Part shown: piece after piece, positions 16,673-25,010 of the stretch | How the letters are laid out: each line of letters begins with the position of its first letter | Numbering within the stretch: the first letter of the stretch is position 1 | NCBI GenBank assembly: GCA_963839365.1 | Contig: CAWIUT010000001.1 | Location: forward strand, 930,001 to 994,000 | Length of the DNA stretch: 64,000 nucleotides | Direction of reading: 5' to 3' | Origin: DASSKA01 sp963839365 | Lineage (GTDB): Bacteria > Actinomycetota > Actinomycetes > Propionibacteriales > Nocardioidaceae | Notes under the pieces: model-generated | Seen by the model: only the letters and a program-made list of their open reading frames with translations | What the model was told of the DNA's origin: nothing | Database searches by the model: none | Position numbers and translations under genes: made by a program

Positions 16673-18658
16673 TCAGATGATCTCGGCGCGCAGTATCTCT
16701 TCGGGTACGGCGAACGCGTCCACCAGCTGGCGGGCCACCGGCCGCAGCTGCGCACACAGGTCGTTGACCGCGGCGGTGACCGCCTTGGCCCGTGCGTTGG
16801 ACAGCCGCCCGTGCTCCAGGAACCAGCCGCGGTCGGCCTCGATGCACGACAGCGCGTACAGGTTGCACAGCAACCTCAGCACCGGCCGGTTCGGGTCGTC
16901 CGCGTCCAGCGCGGCCACCTTGTCCGAGAACGCCTCGAGCAGCAGCCGCTCGCCGTGCGCCCAGGCGCAGCCGATCACGTGGTCCTGGCAGTCGCTGAAC
17001 ACCTCGACCGGGTCGCCGCCCTGGTCGACGCCGCGCTTGAGCCGGCGGGCCACCCCGCCGAGCATGTGCTCCTCCCGCCAGCACAGCAGCTCCCGGTGGT
17101 AGTCCGGGTCGAGCAGCCCGGCCCGCGGGTCCTCCTCGCTGCTCGGCACCGCGTCGCGCAGCCGTTCCAGCACGGTGCGCGCCCGGGTCCGCTCCAGCAC
17201 GGTCTCCACCGCCAGCGAGGCCACGAACCGCACCATCCCGATCTGGTCCAGGTCGCTGAACTCGTCGCGGTAGTCGGTCAGCAGCCCCTTGGCGACCAGC
17301 TGCAGCAGGATGGTGTTGTCGCCCTCGAAGGTGGTGAACACGTCGGTGTCCGCGCGCAGCGCGTCGAACCGGTTCACGCTCAGGTAGCCGGCGCCGCCGC
17401 AGGCCTCCCGGCAGGTCTGGATGGCGCGGCTGGCGTGCCAGGTGCCCAGCGCCTTGGTTCCGGCCGCCCGTGACTCCAGCGCCCGCCGGTCGCGTTCGGG
17501 GATCCCGGCCCGGTCGTCGGGGCCGGCCTTTCCCGGCTCGGCGGTCGGGGCGGCGGCCAGGTCCGCGGTGAAGATCCGGTGCAGCTCGTCGACCAGCCGC
17601 TCCTGGGCGAAGTGCAGCGCGTAGGTGCGCGCCAGCAGCGGGAACAGCCGCCGGCGGTGCATCCCGTAGTCGAGCAGCAGCTCCTCCTGCGCGGAGCCCG
17701 GCGGGCCGAACTGCCGGCGCTGCAGCCCGTAGCGGATCGCGATGGTCAGCGCCACCTTGCTGGCGTTGATCGCGGCACCACCGACGCTGACCCGACCCTG
17801 CACGAGGGTGCCGAGCATAGTGAAGAACCGGCGGTCGGGGTTCTCGATGTCGGAGTGGTAGCGCCCGTCCTCGGTGACAGCGGCGTAGCGGTTCAGCAGC
17901 GCGGTGCGCGGCACCCGAACCTGGTCGAACCAGAGCCGGCCGTTGTCCACGCCGTTGAGTCCGATCTTCGGTCCGCAGTCCTCGATCCGCACTCCGGGCA
18001 TCGGCTCGCCGTCCTCGTCGCGGATCGGTACGACGAGCGCGTGCACGCCGCGGGACTCCCCGGCCACGACCAGCTGGGCGAACACCACGGCCAGCCGGCC
18101 GTGCTCCGCCGCGTTGCCGATGTAGTCCTTGCGCGCCAGGTCGTGCGGGGTGTGGACCACGAACTCCCCGGCCGCCGCGTCGTACGTGGCGGTGGTCTGC
18201 AGCTCCTGCACGTTCGAGCCGTGGCCGGTCTCGCTCATCGCGAAGCAGCCGAGCAGGTCTCCGGAGATCAGCGCGCGGAGGTACTCGTCGTGGTGCGGCT
18301 TGGTGCCCAGGTGCAGGATCGCCCCGCCGAACAGGCCGAACTGCACGCCGATCTTGGTCAGCACCGACAGGTCGCCCGTGCCGAGGGTCTCGAAGGCGGC
18401 GATGGCCCCCCCGACGTCGGCCCCTCCGCCGTACTCCTCGGGGAAGCCGAGCCCGGTGCGGCCGGCCTTGGCCATCGCGACGGTCACGTCGAGGACCCGC
18501 TGGCGGTAGTCGGCTCGGGAGAGCCGCTCGGCATCCTCGAGCACCTCGGCGTGCTCGGCGAGCTCGGCGCGGACCAGCTGCCGCACCTCGGCGTAGCGCC
18601 CGTCGAGGAGCGAGGTCAGAGCGGGTACGTCGACCGTGGCGGTCGGTGTGATCGACAT
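16673..18658 (-). CDS. Acyl-CoA oxidase/dehydrogenase-like flavoprotein
   Basis: A 661-residue FAD enzyme, longer than the 380-residue acyl-CoA dehydrogenases and close to the size of peroxisome-type acyl-CoA oxidases. The FAD and substrate region is seen at CFAMSETGHGSNVQELQTTA and the second half-site at TTFEGDNTILLQLVAKGLL; the Glu in TFEGDN is in the position of the oxidase catalytic base. VNRFDALRADTDVF and ACGGAGYLS are also typical. It would oxidise acyl-CoA to enoyl-CoA in fatty-acid breakdown. It is a lone leftward gene, convergent with ppa. Confidence 0.88.
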   Translation of the reverse strand: MSITPTATVDVPALTSLLDGRYAEVRQLVRAELAEHAEVLEDAERLSRADYRQRVLDVTVAMAKAGRTGLGFPEEYGGGADVGGAIAAFETLGTGDLSVLTKIGVQFGLFGGAILHLGTKPHHDEYLRALISGDLLGCFAMSETGHGSNVQELQTTATYDAAAGEFVVHTPHDLARKDYIGNAAEHGRLAVVFAQLVVAGESRGVHALVVPIRDEDGEPMPGVRIEDCGPKIGLNGVDNGRLWFDQVRVPRTALLNRYAAVTEDGRYHSDIENPDRRFFTMLGTLVQGRVSVGGAAINASKVALTIAIRYGLQRRQFGPPGSAQEELLLDYGMHRRRLFPLLARTYALHFAQERLVDELHRIFTADLAAAPTAEPGKAGPDDRAGIPERDRRALESRAAGTKALGTWHASRAIQTCREACGGAGYLSVNRFDALRADTDVFTTFEGDNTILLQLVAKGLLTDYRDEFSDLDQIGMVRFVASLAVETVLERTRARTVLERLRDAVPSSEEDPRAGLLDPDYHRELLCWREEHMLGGVARRLKRGVDQGGDPVEVFSDCQDHVIGCAWAHGERLLLEAFSDKVAALDADDPNRPVLRLLCNLYALSCIEADRGWFLEHGRLSNARAKAVTAAVNDLCAQLRPVARQLVDAFAVPEEILRAEII

Positions 18659-18686
18659 GGGCTCATGCTCCCATGGCGTGGGCCCC

Positions 18687-20078
18687 TCAGGGACGGGCGA
18701 AGTAGTTCGGCGGTATCCAGTAGTACATCGGGTCGATCTGCACGTTCTCGCCGGTGCGAGGCGCGTGAAGGATCAGCCCGTTGCCGATGTACATCGCGAC
18801 GTGGTGGATGCCGCTCGGCGAGCCGTTGTAGCTCCAGAACACCAGGTCGCCCGGCTGCAGCTGGCTCGCGCTGACCGGCGTGCTCTCGTAGTACTGCGCC
18901 TCCGCGTAGTGCGCCAGGGTCACCCCGGCCGACGCCCAGGCTGCCATGGTCAGCCCCGAGCAGTCCCAGGCGTTCGGGCCGGCGGCCGCCCACACGTACG
19001 GGTCGCCGAGCTGGGCCTTGGCGAACGCCACCGCCTGCGCACCGCCGCCGCTGGGCGCGGGAGCCGGCGCCGGAGCCGGCGCCGGAGCTGGGGCCGGTGC
19101 GGGAGCCGGGTCGGGAGCCGGGGCCGCCTGCTGCTGTTGTTGCTGCTGCTGGCGCTGACGCTCGGCGGCCGCCCTGGCCGCGGCACGTGCCTGGGCCCGC
19201 GCTTGGGCCTGCGCCTGGGCACGAGCCCGCGCCTCGGCCCGGGCCTTGGCGCGGGCTGCGCGCCGCGCCTCCCGGCGGGCCTGGCGCTCCGCGCGCCGCT
19301 TCGCGATCCGCGCCAGCGCCTGCTGGCGCTGCTGCTCGAGCTGGACCGAGACGTTCTGGGCCCGGGCCAGCTGCCGGATCAGCTGCTGCTTCTGGGTCGC
19401 GATCTGGTTGGCGGTGTGCTGCGCCACCTCGGCAGCCGCGGCGGCCTTCTGCTTGGCGGCCTTCGCCTGCTCAGCGAGCCGGGCCTGGTCGGCGCGGGCC
19501 TGCTCGGCCTTGCGCTCGAACACGTCGGCCAGCGCGCTGGAGGCGGCGAACCGCTGGTAGTCGGCCTGCAGCGAGGTCGACGCGCTCTGGAACGCGGCGT
19601 ACTGGTTGAGCACGCTCTCGGGTCCGTTCGCGTTCATCACCGCGGTGAGCGCGGTCAGCTGGCCGCCCTGCTGGTAGGACTCCGCGACGAGGGCGCCGAT
19701 CGCGTCGCGCTGCTTGGCGACGTGGGCGCGGGCCTGGGCGGCGTCGGCCTGAGCCTGCTTCATCTTCTCGGTCGCCTGCTGGAGGTGCCACATCGCGCCG
19801 TTGTAGGCCTCGGTCGCCCGCTCGGCCTTGTCGCCGGCCTGCTGGAGGCGTTGCTGCGCCATCAACAGCTGCGCCTTGATGGCGCCGACATCCTTGGCCT
19901 CTTGCGCGGCCCTCTGCTTGGCGGCGTCGACCTGGGCCTGGCTGGGGTAGGCGTGGTGCCCGGAGGCCTCTGCCGCGGGCATGGTCTGGATGGTCAGCGC
20001 GCCCACCACCGCGGCGGCAGCGACCAGCCGGACGCTCCGTCCTCGGCTGAACCTGCTCCCGCGACCTGGCTGCTGCAC
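18687..20078 (-). CDS. NlpC/P60 peptidoglycan endopeptidase (RipA-like)
   Basis: A 463-residue secreted wall hydrolase that would cut stem peptides at cell separation. The GTG at 20078 is chosen because GAAAGGGA sits 6-7 bases upstream and because the product then begins with a normal signal peptide (SVRLVAAAAVVGALTIQTM ... AEASG). Residues about 40-310 form a long Ala/Gln/Arg coiled coil, followed by a Gln run and an Ala-Pro repeat linker. The C-terminal 120 residues are the NlpC/P60 domain with catalytic Cys in NAWDCSGL, His in GIHHVAMYIGN and a third polar residue in LILHAPRTG. An in-frame extension upstream to 20201 would cover the hairpin and lacks an RBS, so it is rejected. Confidence 0.92.
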   Translation of the reverse strand: MQQPGRGSRFSRGRSVRLVAAAAVVGALTIQTMPAAEASGHHAYPSQAQVDAAKQRAAQEAKDVGAIKAQLLMAQQRLQQAGDKAERATEAYNGAMWHLQQATEKMKQAQADAAQARAHVAKQRDAIGALVAESYQQGGQLTALTAVMNANGPESVLNQYAAFQSASTSLQADYQRFAASSALADVFERKAEQARADQARLAEQAKAAKQKAAAAAEVAQHTANQIATQKQQLIRQLARAQNVSVQLEQQRQQALARIAKRRAERQARREARRAARAKARAEARARAQAQAQARAQARAAARAAAERQRQQQQQQQQAAPAPDPAPAPAPAPAPAPAPAPAPSGGGAQAVAFAKAQLGDPYVWAAAGPNAWDCSGLTMAAWASAGVTLAHYAEAQYYESTPVSASQLQPGDLVFWSYNGSPSGIHHVAMYIGNGLILHAPRTGENVQIDPMYYWIPPNYFARP

Positions 20079-20097
20079 GCGCTGTCCCTTTCGTCTG

Positions 20098-20128
20098 TCC
20101 GCGAGCCCCTTCCCCGGGGGCTCGCGGA
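20098..20128 (-). promoter_or_regulatory. 12-bp hairpin in the 5' UTR of the NlpC/P60 gene
   Basis: A perfect 12-bp GC-rich stem (20098-20109 with 20117-20128) with a 7-base loop lies only a few bases upstream of the RBS. It could be an attenuator, a 5' stabiliser or block ribosome entry. It does not match a riboswitch class I know. Confidence 0.5.
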
Positions 20129-20448
20129 CGTCGGCGAGCTCCTCGCCCGGCTGCCCGTCCTCCCAGGTACCGGCAGTCGACCGTTCTGCTAGCGGCTCCA
20201 CGTCGAAGCGCCGAGAGCACGCTAGTGCTCACGAGTCACACATGGAACAGTTTTCACAGAAAAAACTCTGGCCTCACGGCGTGTTTCCTTGACAAACTAC
20301 ATGGTTGTAACTTTTGCGGATGTCCGTTTTGGGAGGGTTTCCACCGCTCAGCGTCCACCTGAGGGCGGGTTGGGCAGGGTTGTCACGAGTCGGGCAAAAC
20401 GCCCACCGGTGGTCCAGTCCACTGCACCCGGCTCCACCCGCCCCTGAC
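20129..20448. other. AT-richer upstream region of the NlpC/P60 gene
   Basis: No gene seen. This is the promoter and leader region of the wall hydrolase and is clearly less GC-rich than its surroundings, notably 20225-20335. A perfect TTGACA (20289-20294) reads rightward with only a weak -10 (TTTTGC after 17 bases) and no gene downstream. No leftward promoter could be fixed with confidence. Confidence 0.45.
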
Positions 20449-20507
20449 AAAAGTGGTCGCAAACGACAGCTCGCACCCCTTCAAGGCCGTCGTTTCTGAC
20501 CACTTTC
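20449..20507. repeat. Third copy of the 14-19-14 palindrome
   Basis: Arms GGTCGCAAACGACA (20455-20468) and CGTCGTTTCTGACC (20488-20501) enclose 19 bases, the same geometry as the repeats around the DUF559 gene; the outer bases AAAGTGG and CCACTTT extend the pairing. No DUF559 gene is adjacent. Confidence 0.7.
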
Positions 20508-20597
20508 TGGGGCGACCGCTGCACCCACCCGGTTTGCGCCCGCCGGCGGCTCGCGCTGCCACAGCAGGGTGGGCCCAAGAGCTGGGCGCAACAGAAG

Positions 20598-20628
20598 GAC
20601 CCCGCCCCATGGGAGGTGGGGCGGGGTC
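20598..20628 (-). terminator. Second hairpin downstream of the LPNTG gene
   Basis: Perfect 12-bp stem (20598-20609 with 20617-20628), 7-base loop, followed leftward by a C/T-rich stretch. It is the second of two consecutive hairpins after the wall-protein gene. Confidence 0.75.
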
Positions 20629-20637
20629 TTCGGATGC

Positions 20638-20663
20638 CGGGCTCCCTGGGAGGAGGGAGCCCG
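20638..20663 (-). terminator. First hairpin downstream of the LPNTG gene
   Basis: Perfect 10-bp stem (20638-20647 with 20654-20663), 6-base loop, starting 22 bases past the stop. Together with 20598-20628 it should isolate the wall-protein gene from the NlpC/P60 gene. Confidence 0.75.
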
Positions 20664-20684
20664 ACACGCTTCAGCGGTCCGGGC

Positions 20685-22574
20685 TCACCGGCCCCGACCC
20701 CAGTTCCTTCGGTCCGAGATCAGGGTCAGTCCGCCGCTGAGGACCAGCAGCAGTCCGGTGCCACCGAGCAGGTCCAGGTGATCGTTCACCCCGGTGTTCG
20801 GCAACACCCGGGTGCCGGCACCAGTCGAGGGCGCCGACGACTGCGCCGAGGCGCGGGGGCGGACCGTCTGGATACCGAGGATCACCGGCCCGCCGTTGGA
20901 CTGCTGGCGGCGCTTGTGGTGGTGACCCGCCTGCCCCGACGGCTTGTGGGCCGTCGTCTGCTGCGCATGCTGGTGATGCTTGTGCGCGTGTCCGGACTGC
21001 TTGCCGACACCGTCCGACTTGCCCGCGACGGTACCGGTCGGCCCGCTGCTCGAGCCGCCGCCGTTGCCCCCGGCCTCGTCGCCGCCTCCATCGCTCGCGC
21101 CGCCGCCGGCGGTTCCGCCGTTGCCACCCGAACCACCGGTGCCCCCCGAACCAGAGTTGTCACCCGAACCAGAGTTGTCACCCGAACCGCCGGAGCCGCC
21201 GCCGTCGCCACCCTTGCCGCCACCGCCGTGCGAACCACCCGAACCACCCGAACCACCGGCGCCACCCGAACCGCCGGACCCACCGCCGTCGCCACCCTTG
21301 CCGCCACCGCCGTGCGAACCACCCGTGCCACCGGAGCCGCCGGAGCCGCCGCCGTCGCCACCCTTGCCGCCACCGCCGTGCGAACCACCCGACCCACCCG
21401 AACCACCGGCGCCACCCGAACCGCCGGACCCACCGCCGTCGCCACCCTTGCCGCCACCGCCGTGCGAACCACCCGAACCACCCGAACCACCGGCGCCACC
21501 CGAACCGCCCGCGCCGCCATCGCCGTGGCTCCCACCGCCACCGCCGTGCGAACCACCCGAACCACCCGAACCACCGGCGCCACCCGAACCGCCCGCGCCG
21601 CCATCGCCGTGGCTCCCACCGCTGCCGGTGTGGCTCCCACCGCCGCCCGAACCGCCGCCGGAGCCCTTCCCGCCTCCGCCAGAGCCGCCGGCGTTGGACC
21701 CGCCGGTGCCCCCGCTACCGCCGCCGTTGTTCGTCCCAGAGCCGACGCCGTTGTCCGAACCGTCGTTGCCCTTCCCGTTGTGCGTCTTTCCGTGCTCCTT
21801 GGTGCTTCCGGTCCCGTTGTCCTTGCCACCGCTGCCGAGACCGTTGTTCTCACCAGCGTTGCCACCGCCGGCCACGGCGGGGGTGCTGCTACCCCCGCTG
21901 CCAACCCCGACGCCACCCTCGCTCGCACCGTTGCCGCCCTGGCCGCCACCGCTGCCGCTGCCGCTGCTGTTGCTGTTGCTGTTGCCGTTGCTGTTGCCAG
22001 GCCCGTCGCCGTTCTTGGTGCTCGGGCTGCCCGACGACTCGGAGCCAGCACCCGCACCCTCGCCCGACGACGTCGCCGCCGCGCCGAGACCGTTCCCGCT
22101 GGAGATGCGGGAGTCCGAGGCTCCGGGAGCCGTCGTGCTGGGGTCGGAGCTGACGAGAGCAGGCGCCACGGAGCCCGGCGAACCCGCGCCCGCGTCGCCG
22201 GAACCAGAGGGCCCGGACCCGTCGGTGGAACCCACCCCATCACCACCGACGGATCCGGAGCTGGTGGAGGGCGACCCCGAGCTGTCGGCGGGGCCGCCGG
22301 CAGGATCGCCGGCAGTGCCGCTTGCGGGGTCGTCGCCGGAGGTGCCTGCGGACCCAGCCCCCTCCGACGGAACGCCCGCATCCGCTGTGCCGGAACCACT
22401 GCTGCCGTCCGCGGAAGGGCCCGTTGGGGTCTCCCCCGACTGTCCACCCCCCTGTCCGGCAGCGTGACCAGAGTCTGCGAAGGCGGCGCCTGACGCGCCG
22501 ACGGTGAGCGTCAGCGCGAACGGCATGGCCAGCACTGTGAGGGCGCGCTCGCGCGCGCCGAACTGCTTCGACAT
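20685..22574 (-). CDS. Gly/Ser-rich cell-wall protein with LPNTG sortase signal
   Basis: A 629-residue surface protein. It has an N-terminal signal peptide (ALTVLAMPFALTLTVGASGAAFA) and a canonical C-terminal sorting signal: LPNTG, then a hydrophobic span (LLGGTGLLLVLSGGLTLIS) and a charged tail DRRNWGRGR. Nearly everything between is Gly, Ser, Asn, Asp and His repeat. From about residue 310 to 470 runs a homogenised GGSGGSGGSHGGGGKGGDGG-type array. A short His/Lys-rich segment (HAHKHHQHAQQ) precedes the sorting signal. Sortase would link it to peptidoglycan; no ligand-binding domain is visible. No sortase gene is in the window. Confidence 0.85.
   Translation of the reverse strand: MSKQFGARERALTVLAMPFALTLTVGASGAAFADSGHAAGQGGGQSGETPTGPSADGSSGSGTADAGVPSEGAGSAGTSGDDPASGTAGDPAGGPADSSGSPSTSSGSVGGDGVGSTDGSGPSGSGDAGAGSPGSVAPALVSSDPSTTAPGASDSRISSGNGLGAAATSSGEGAGAGSESSGSPSTKNGDGPGNSNGNSNSNSSGSGSGGGQGGNGASEGGVGVGSGGSSTPAVAGGGNAGENNGLGSGGKDNGTGSTKEHGKTHNGKGNDGSDNGVGSGTNNGGGSGGTGGSNAGGSGGGGKGSGGGSGGGGSHTGSGGSHGDGGAGGSGGAGGSGGSGGSHGGGGGSHGDGGAGGSGGAGGSGGSGGSHGGGGKGGDGGGSGGSGGAGGSGGSGGSHGGGGKGGDGGGSGGSGGTGGSHGGGGKGGDGGGSGGSGGAGGSGGSGGSHGGGGKGGDGGGSGGSGDNSGSGDNSGSGGTGGSGGNGGTAGGGASDGGGDEAGGNGGGSSSGPTGTVAGKSDGVGKQSGHAHKHHQHAQQTTAHKPSGQAGHHHKRRQQSNGGPVILGIQTVRPRASAQSSAPSTGAGTRVLPNTGVNDHLDLLGGTGLLLVLSGGLTLISDRRNWGRGR
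21180..21620. repeat. Tandem Gly-Ser-His repeats within the LPNTG gene
   Basis: Units of about 90-115 bp built from GGA/GGC/TCG-type codons recur at least four times with few differences (for example the GCCACCGCCGTGCGAACC block near 21223, 21304, 21373, 21454 and 21535). They stay in frame, so copy number could vary without disrupting the protein. Confidence 0.75.
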
Positions 22575-22667
22575 GACTGTCGACTCCCCCCGGCTCTCCC
22601 CAGAGCCAGATAATGTGAAGAGATCCCCCAGATCTCAGATGTTTCCCCAGGGAGAGAATACGCCGAA

Positions 22668-22707
22668 CCGGACATAAGGGGACACAACTACCGGGCAAAA
22701 TGTCCGG
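22668..22707. repeat. Inverted repeat CCGGACAT-N24-ATGTCCGG
   Basis: Two 8-base arms (22668-22675 and 22700-22707) lie between the ECF transporter 3' end and the LPNTG gene start, in an AT-richer interval. It could be an operator for the LPNTG promoter or the foot of a larger hairpin. Confidence 0.4.
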
Positions 22708-22740
22708 GTGATTCTTTCTAGTCCTTTTGGATGAGGCGCG

Positions 22741-22761
22741 CGGCTGGTCTCAGACCAGCCG
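22741..22761 (-). terminator. Hairpin overlapping the ykoC stop codon
   Basis: Perfect 10-bp palindromic arms CGGCTGGTCT / AGACCAGCCG around one base. It includes the stop codon of the last ECF gene. No U-tract follows, so termination is plausible but unproven. Confidence 0.45.
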
Positions 22762-23463
22762 AAGGACCCACGGCAGCACGGCCAGCAGCACGCCGGCCAG
22801 CGCCACCACGGTGTCGGCACCCCGCCAGGGCGCCGGCTCGGCCCACGTACGGCGTACCGCCCCGGCGAAGCCGCGGGCGTCCATGGCCAGCGCCATGGCC
22901 CCCGTCATCCGCATCGTGGCGATCAGCAACGCAACGGACATCGCGCCGGCGACCCGGACCCGGTTCAGCGGCCCGCCCTCCAGACCCATCCCGCGCGCCC
23001 GGCGCGCGCGTGCGATCTGCTGCCACTGCGCGCCCACCGCACCGAGCCGGCTCAGCGCCGCGGTGGCGGCCACCACCGGCCGCGGCGGCATCCGCAGCCG
23101 CTGGCCCAGATGGTCCCCGAGCCGGGTCGGGTCGATGGCGGCGGTCAGCGCGGCCGCCGGCAGCACCAGGTAGAGCACACGCAGGCCGGCCGCGCCCGCC
23201 ACGTCGATCCGGTGCCCGCCGTACAGATAGGTGGACAGCGCCAGCATCGCCGCCCCCACCAGGCTGAGCGAGGCCCGGAACAGCGCGGGGCGCCAGTCCC
23301 GGACCACGAAGGGGGCCAGCACCAACAGCACGCCCACGCTGACCAGTCCCACCGGCAGCGAGTGGATCGCGACGGCTCCCACGACCGGCAACAGTGAGGC
23401 GAGCAGCGCGGCCAGCGGGCCGTACCCGGACCGCTGAGGCGTGGCCAGCAACGACTCGCTCAT
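22750..23463 (-). CDS. ykoC: ECF transporter T component (YkoC-like)
   Basis: The 237-residue membrane scaffold couples the ATPase to the substrate-binding subunit. Five or six hydrophobic segments are visible, and the cytoplasmic coupling helices carry the two EcfT Ala-Arg-Gly signatures (RARRARGMGLEGG and ALAMDARGFAG). The ATG at 23463 overlaps the ATPase stop as ATGA. It completes an S-A-A-T set with the two upstream genes under a TPP riboswitch, so thiamine or a pyrimidine precursor is the likely cargo. Confidence 0.88.
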   Translation of the reverse strand: MSESLLATPQRSGYGPLAALLASLLPVVGAVAIHSLPVGLVSVGVLLVLAPFVVRDWRPALFRASLSLVGAAMLALSTYLYGGHRIDVAGAAGLRVLYLVLPAAALTAAIDPTRLGDHLGQRLRMPPRPVVAATAALSRLGAVGAQWQQIARARRARGMGLEGGPLNRVRVAGAMSVALLIATMRMTGAMALAMDARGFAGAVRRTWAEPAPWRGADTVVALAGVLLAVLPWVLRLV

Positions 23464-25010
23464 GCTGCCTCCGGCACGACCTGCCCCGCCCGCAGCGCCA
23501 GCCGCCGTCCCAGCGGCTCGAGCCGGGCGGCCGCGGACACGTCGTGGGTGGCGACCGCAACTCCGGTGCCGGCCGCCACCGCCGACTCGCAGACTCCCAT
23601 CACCGCGGCCCAGGTGCGCCGGTCCTGGCCGACCGTCGGCTCGTCCAGGAGTACGGCGGACGGGCCGTGCACCAGGCTTGCGGCGATCACCAGCCGGCGC
23701 TGCTCGCCCCCGGAGAGGTGATGGGTGCGCGCGGCGGCCAGCGCGGACATGCCCAGCGCCTCGAGCAGCCCGAGTGCCCGGGTCCGCGCCTCGTCCAGCG
23801 GCTGACCGAGCGCGGTCGCGGTGGCCAGCAGCTCGTCGAGCACCACGGTGGTGACCAGCCCGTGCTCCGGCGTCTGGGGAACCCAGGCGAGCGCCCGTGC
23901 GAGCTCCTTGGAGCTGAGTCGGGTCAGCTCCCGGCCGCGGCGGCCGGCCAGCCCGGCCGCGACCTCGGCGGTCCCGGCGTCGGTGTCCTGCAGCCCGGCG
24001 AGCACCGCCAGCAGGGTGGACTTCCCGGCGCCGGAGGAGCCGGTCAGCGCGAGTGCCCGACCCGCGCGCACCACCGCGGAGGCGCCCGCCAGCGCGGTGG
24101 TCCCGGTGGACCGCCGGCCTCCGAAGGGAGGCCGGTACCGGACCGTCACGTCGCGAGCCGCGGCCACCGGCTCCCCGGGTGGCAGCGCGGCGCGCGGCGC
24201 CACGAGCGAGGGGCCGATCGGCGTGGGCTCAGGAAGGTCGGCGCCGGGCACCCAGATGCCCGCACCCGCCAGCCCCGGGTCGAGCACCGACGCGGGCGGA
24301 CCGTCGGCACGGAGGCTGCCGTCCGGTCCCAGCACGATGCACCGGTCCACGTGCTCGATCCAAGGCTCGAGCCGGTGCTCGACCACCACCAGGGTCGCGC
24401 CCGTGCGTCGTACGACCGAGAGCACCGACTCGCGCACCGAGGCGGCGTTCTGCTCGTCCAGCATCGAGGTGGGTTCGTCCAGCAGCAGCACCCGCGGCCG
24501 CAGCGCCAGCGCCCCGGCGAGCGCGAGCCGCTGGGCCTCGCCGCCGGACAGCGAGCGGGTCGCCCGCGCCGCGTCGTAGGGAAACCGGGCCGCCTCCAGC
24601 GCCTCCCGCACCCGCTCCGGCATCAGCTCGCGCGGCACGCACGTGTTCTCCAGCCCGAAGGCCACGTCACGGCCGACCCGGCTGGCCACCGTGGCGGCGC
24701 CCGGGTCCTGCAGCAGCAGCCCGACCCGGCCGGGACGCTCGCTGGGGTGCTCGCCGTCGACGTGCACCGTGCCGGTGAGGTCACCGACCTCCGCGGCCAG
24801 CAGCAGACCGGCCAGGGCGCGCAGCAGGGTGGACTTGCCGGCGCCGCTGGGGCCGGCAAGCAGCACCCGCTCACCGGGGTCGATGTGCAGGTCCAGGCCG
24901 GCCAGCACCGGAGCACGCCGGCCGGCCGGGCGCCAGGTCAGACCGCGTACGTCGACCCGGCCGCCGCCCGTGCGGGGCCCAGCACCGGCGCCGGACGGCG
25001 CAGTGGTCAG
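23460..25010 (-). CDS. ykoD: ECF transporter ATPase with two fused ABC domains (YkoD-like)
   Basis: About 517 residues holding two ATP-binding cassettes, the fused EcfA/EcfA' layout of YkoD. Domain 1 has Walker A GPSGAGKST, signature LSGGEAQR and Walker B VLLLDEPTSMLD. Domain 2 has Walker A GSSGAGKST, Q-loop WVPQTPEHGL, signature LSGGEQRR and Walker B VLLDEPTVGQD. No ATG, GTG or TTG is well placed before domain 1. The CTG at 25008-25010, overlapping the ykoE stop as CTGA, with GGAGGAG about 16 bases upstream, is the likeliest start; this is uncertain. The 3' end overlaps ykoC. Confidence 0.88.
   Translation of the reverse strand: MTTAPSGAGAGPRTGGGRVDVRGLTWRPAGRRAPVLAGLDLHIDPGERVLLAGPSGAGKSTLLRALAGLLLAAEVGDLTGTVHVDGEHPSERPGRVGLLLQDPGAATVASRVGRDVAFGLENTCVPRELMPERVREALEAARFPYDAARATRSLSGGEAQRLALAGALALRPRVLLLDEPTSMLDEQNAASVRESVLSVVRRTGATLVVVEHRLEPWIEHVDRCIVLGPDGSLRADGPPASVLDPGLAGAGIWVPGADLPEPTPIGPSLVAPRAALPPGEPVAAARDVTVRYRPPFGGRRSTGTTALAGASAVVRAGRALALTGSSGAGKSTLLAVLAGLQDTDAGTAEVAAGLAGRRGRELTRLSSKELARALAWVPQTPEHGLVTTVVLDELLATATALGQPLDEARTRALGLLEALGMSALAAARTHHLSGGEQRRLVIAASLVHGPSAVLLDEPTVGQDRRTWAAVMGVCESAVAAGTGVAVATHDVSAAARLEPLGRRLALRAGQVVPEAA

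Noticed and set aside
20289..20317. Rightward TTGACA promoter
   Set aside because: The -10 is poor and no gene or RNA is evident downstream; kept only as a note in the interval entry.
20085..20340. c-di-AMP (ydaO) riboswitch upstream of the NlpC/P60 gene
   Set aside because: Such switches often precede wall hydrolases in actinobacteria, but the conserved core (GGGUGAAGCC, CAGCUAACC-type segments) is not present.
21180..21620. CRISPR array
   Set aside because: The repeats are in frame, coding for Gly/Ser/His, with no unique spacers and no cas genes.
20616..22493. Long plus-strand frames rich in Thr/Arg or Pro opposite the wall-protein gene
   Set aside because: They mirror the Gly/Ser repeat; the minus-strand frame has signal peptide and LPNTG sorting signal.
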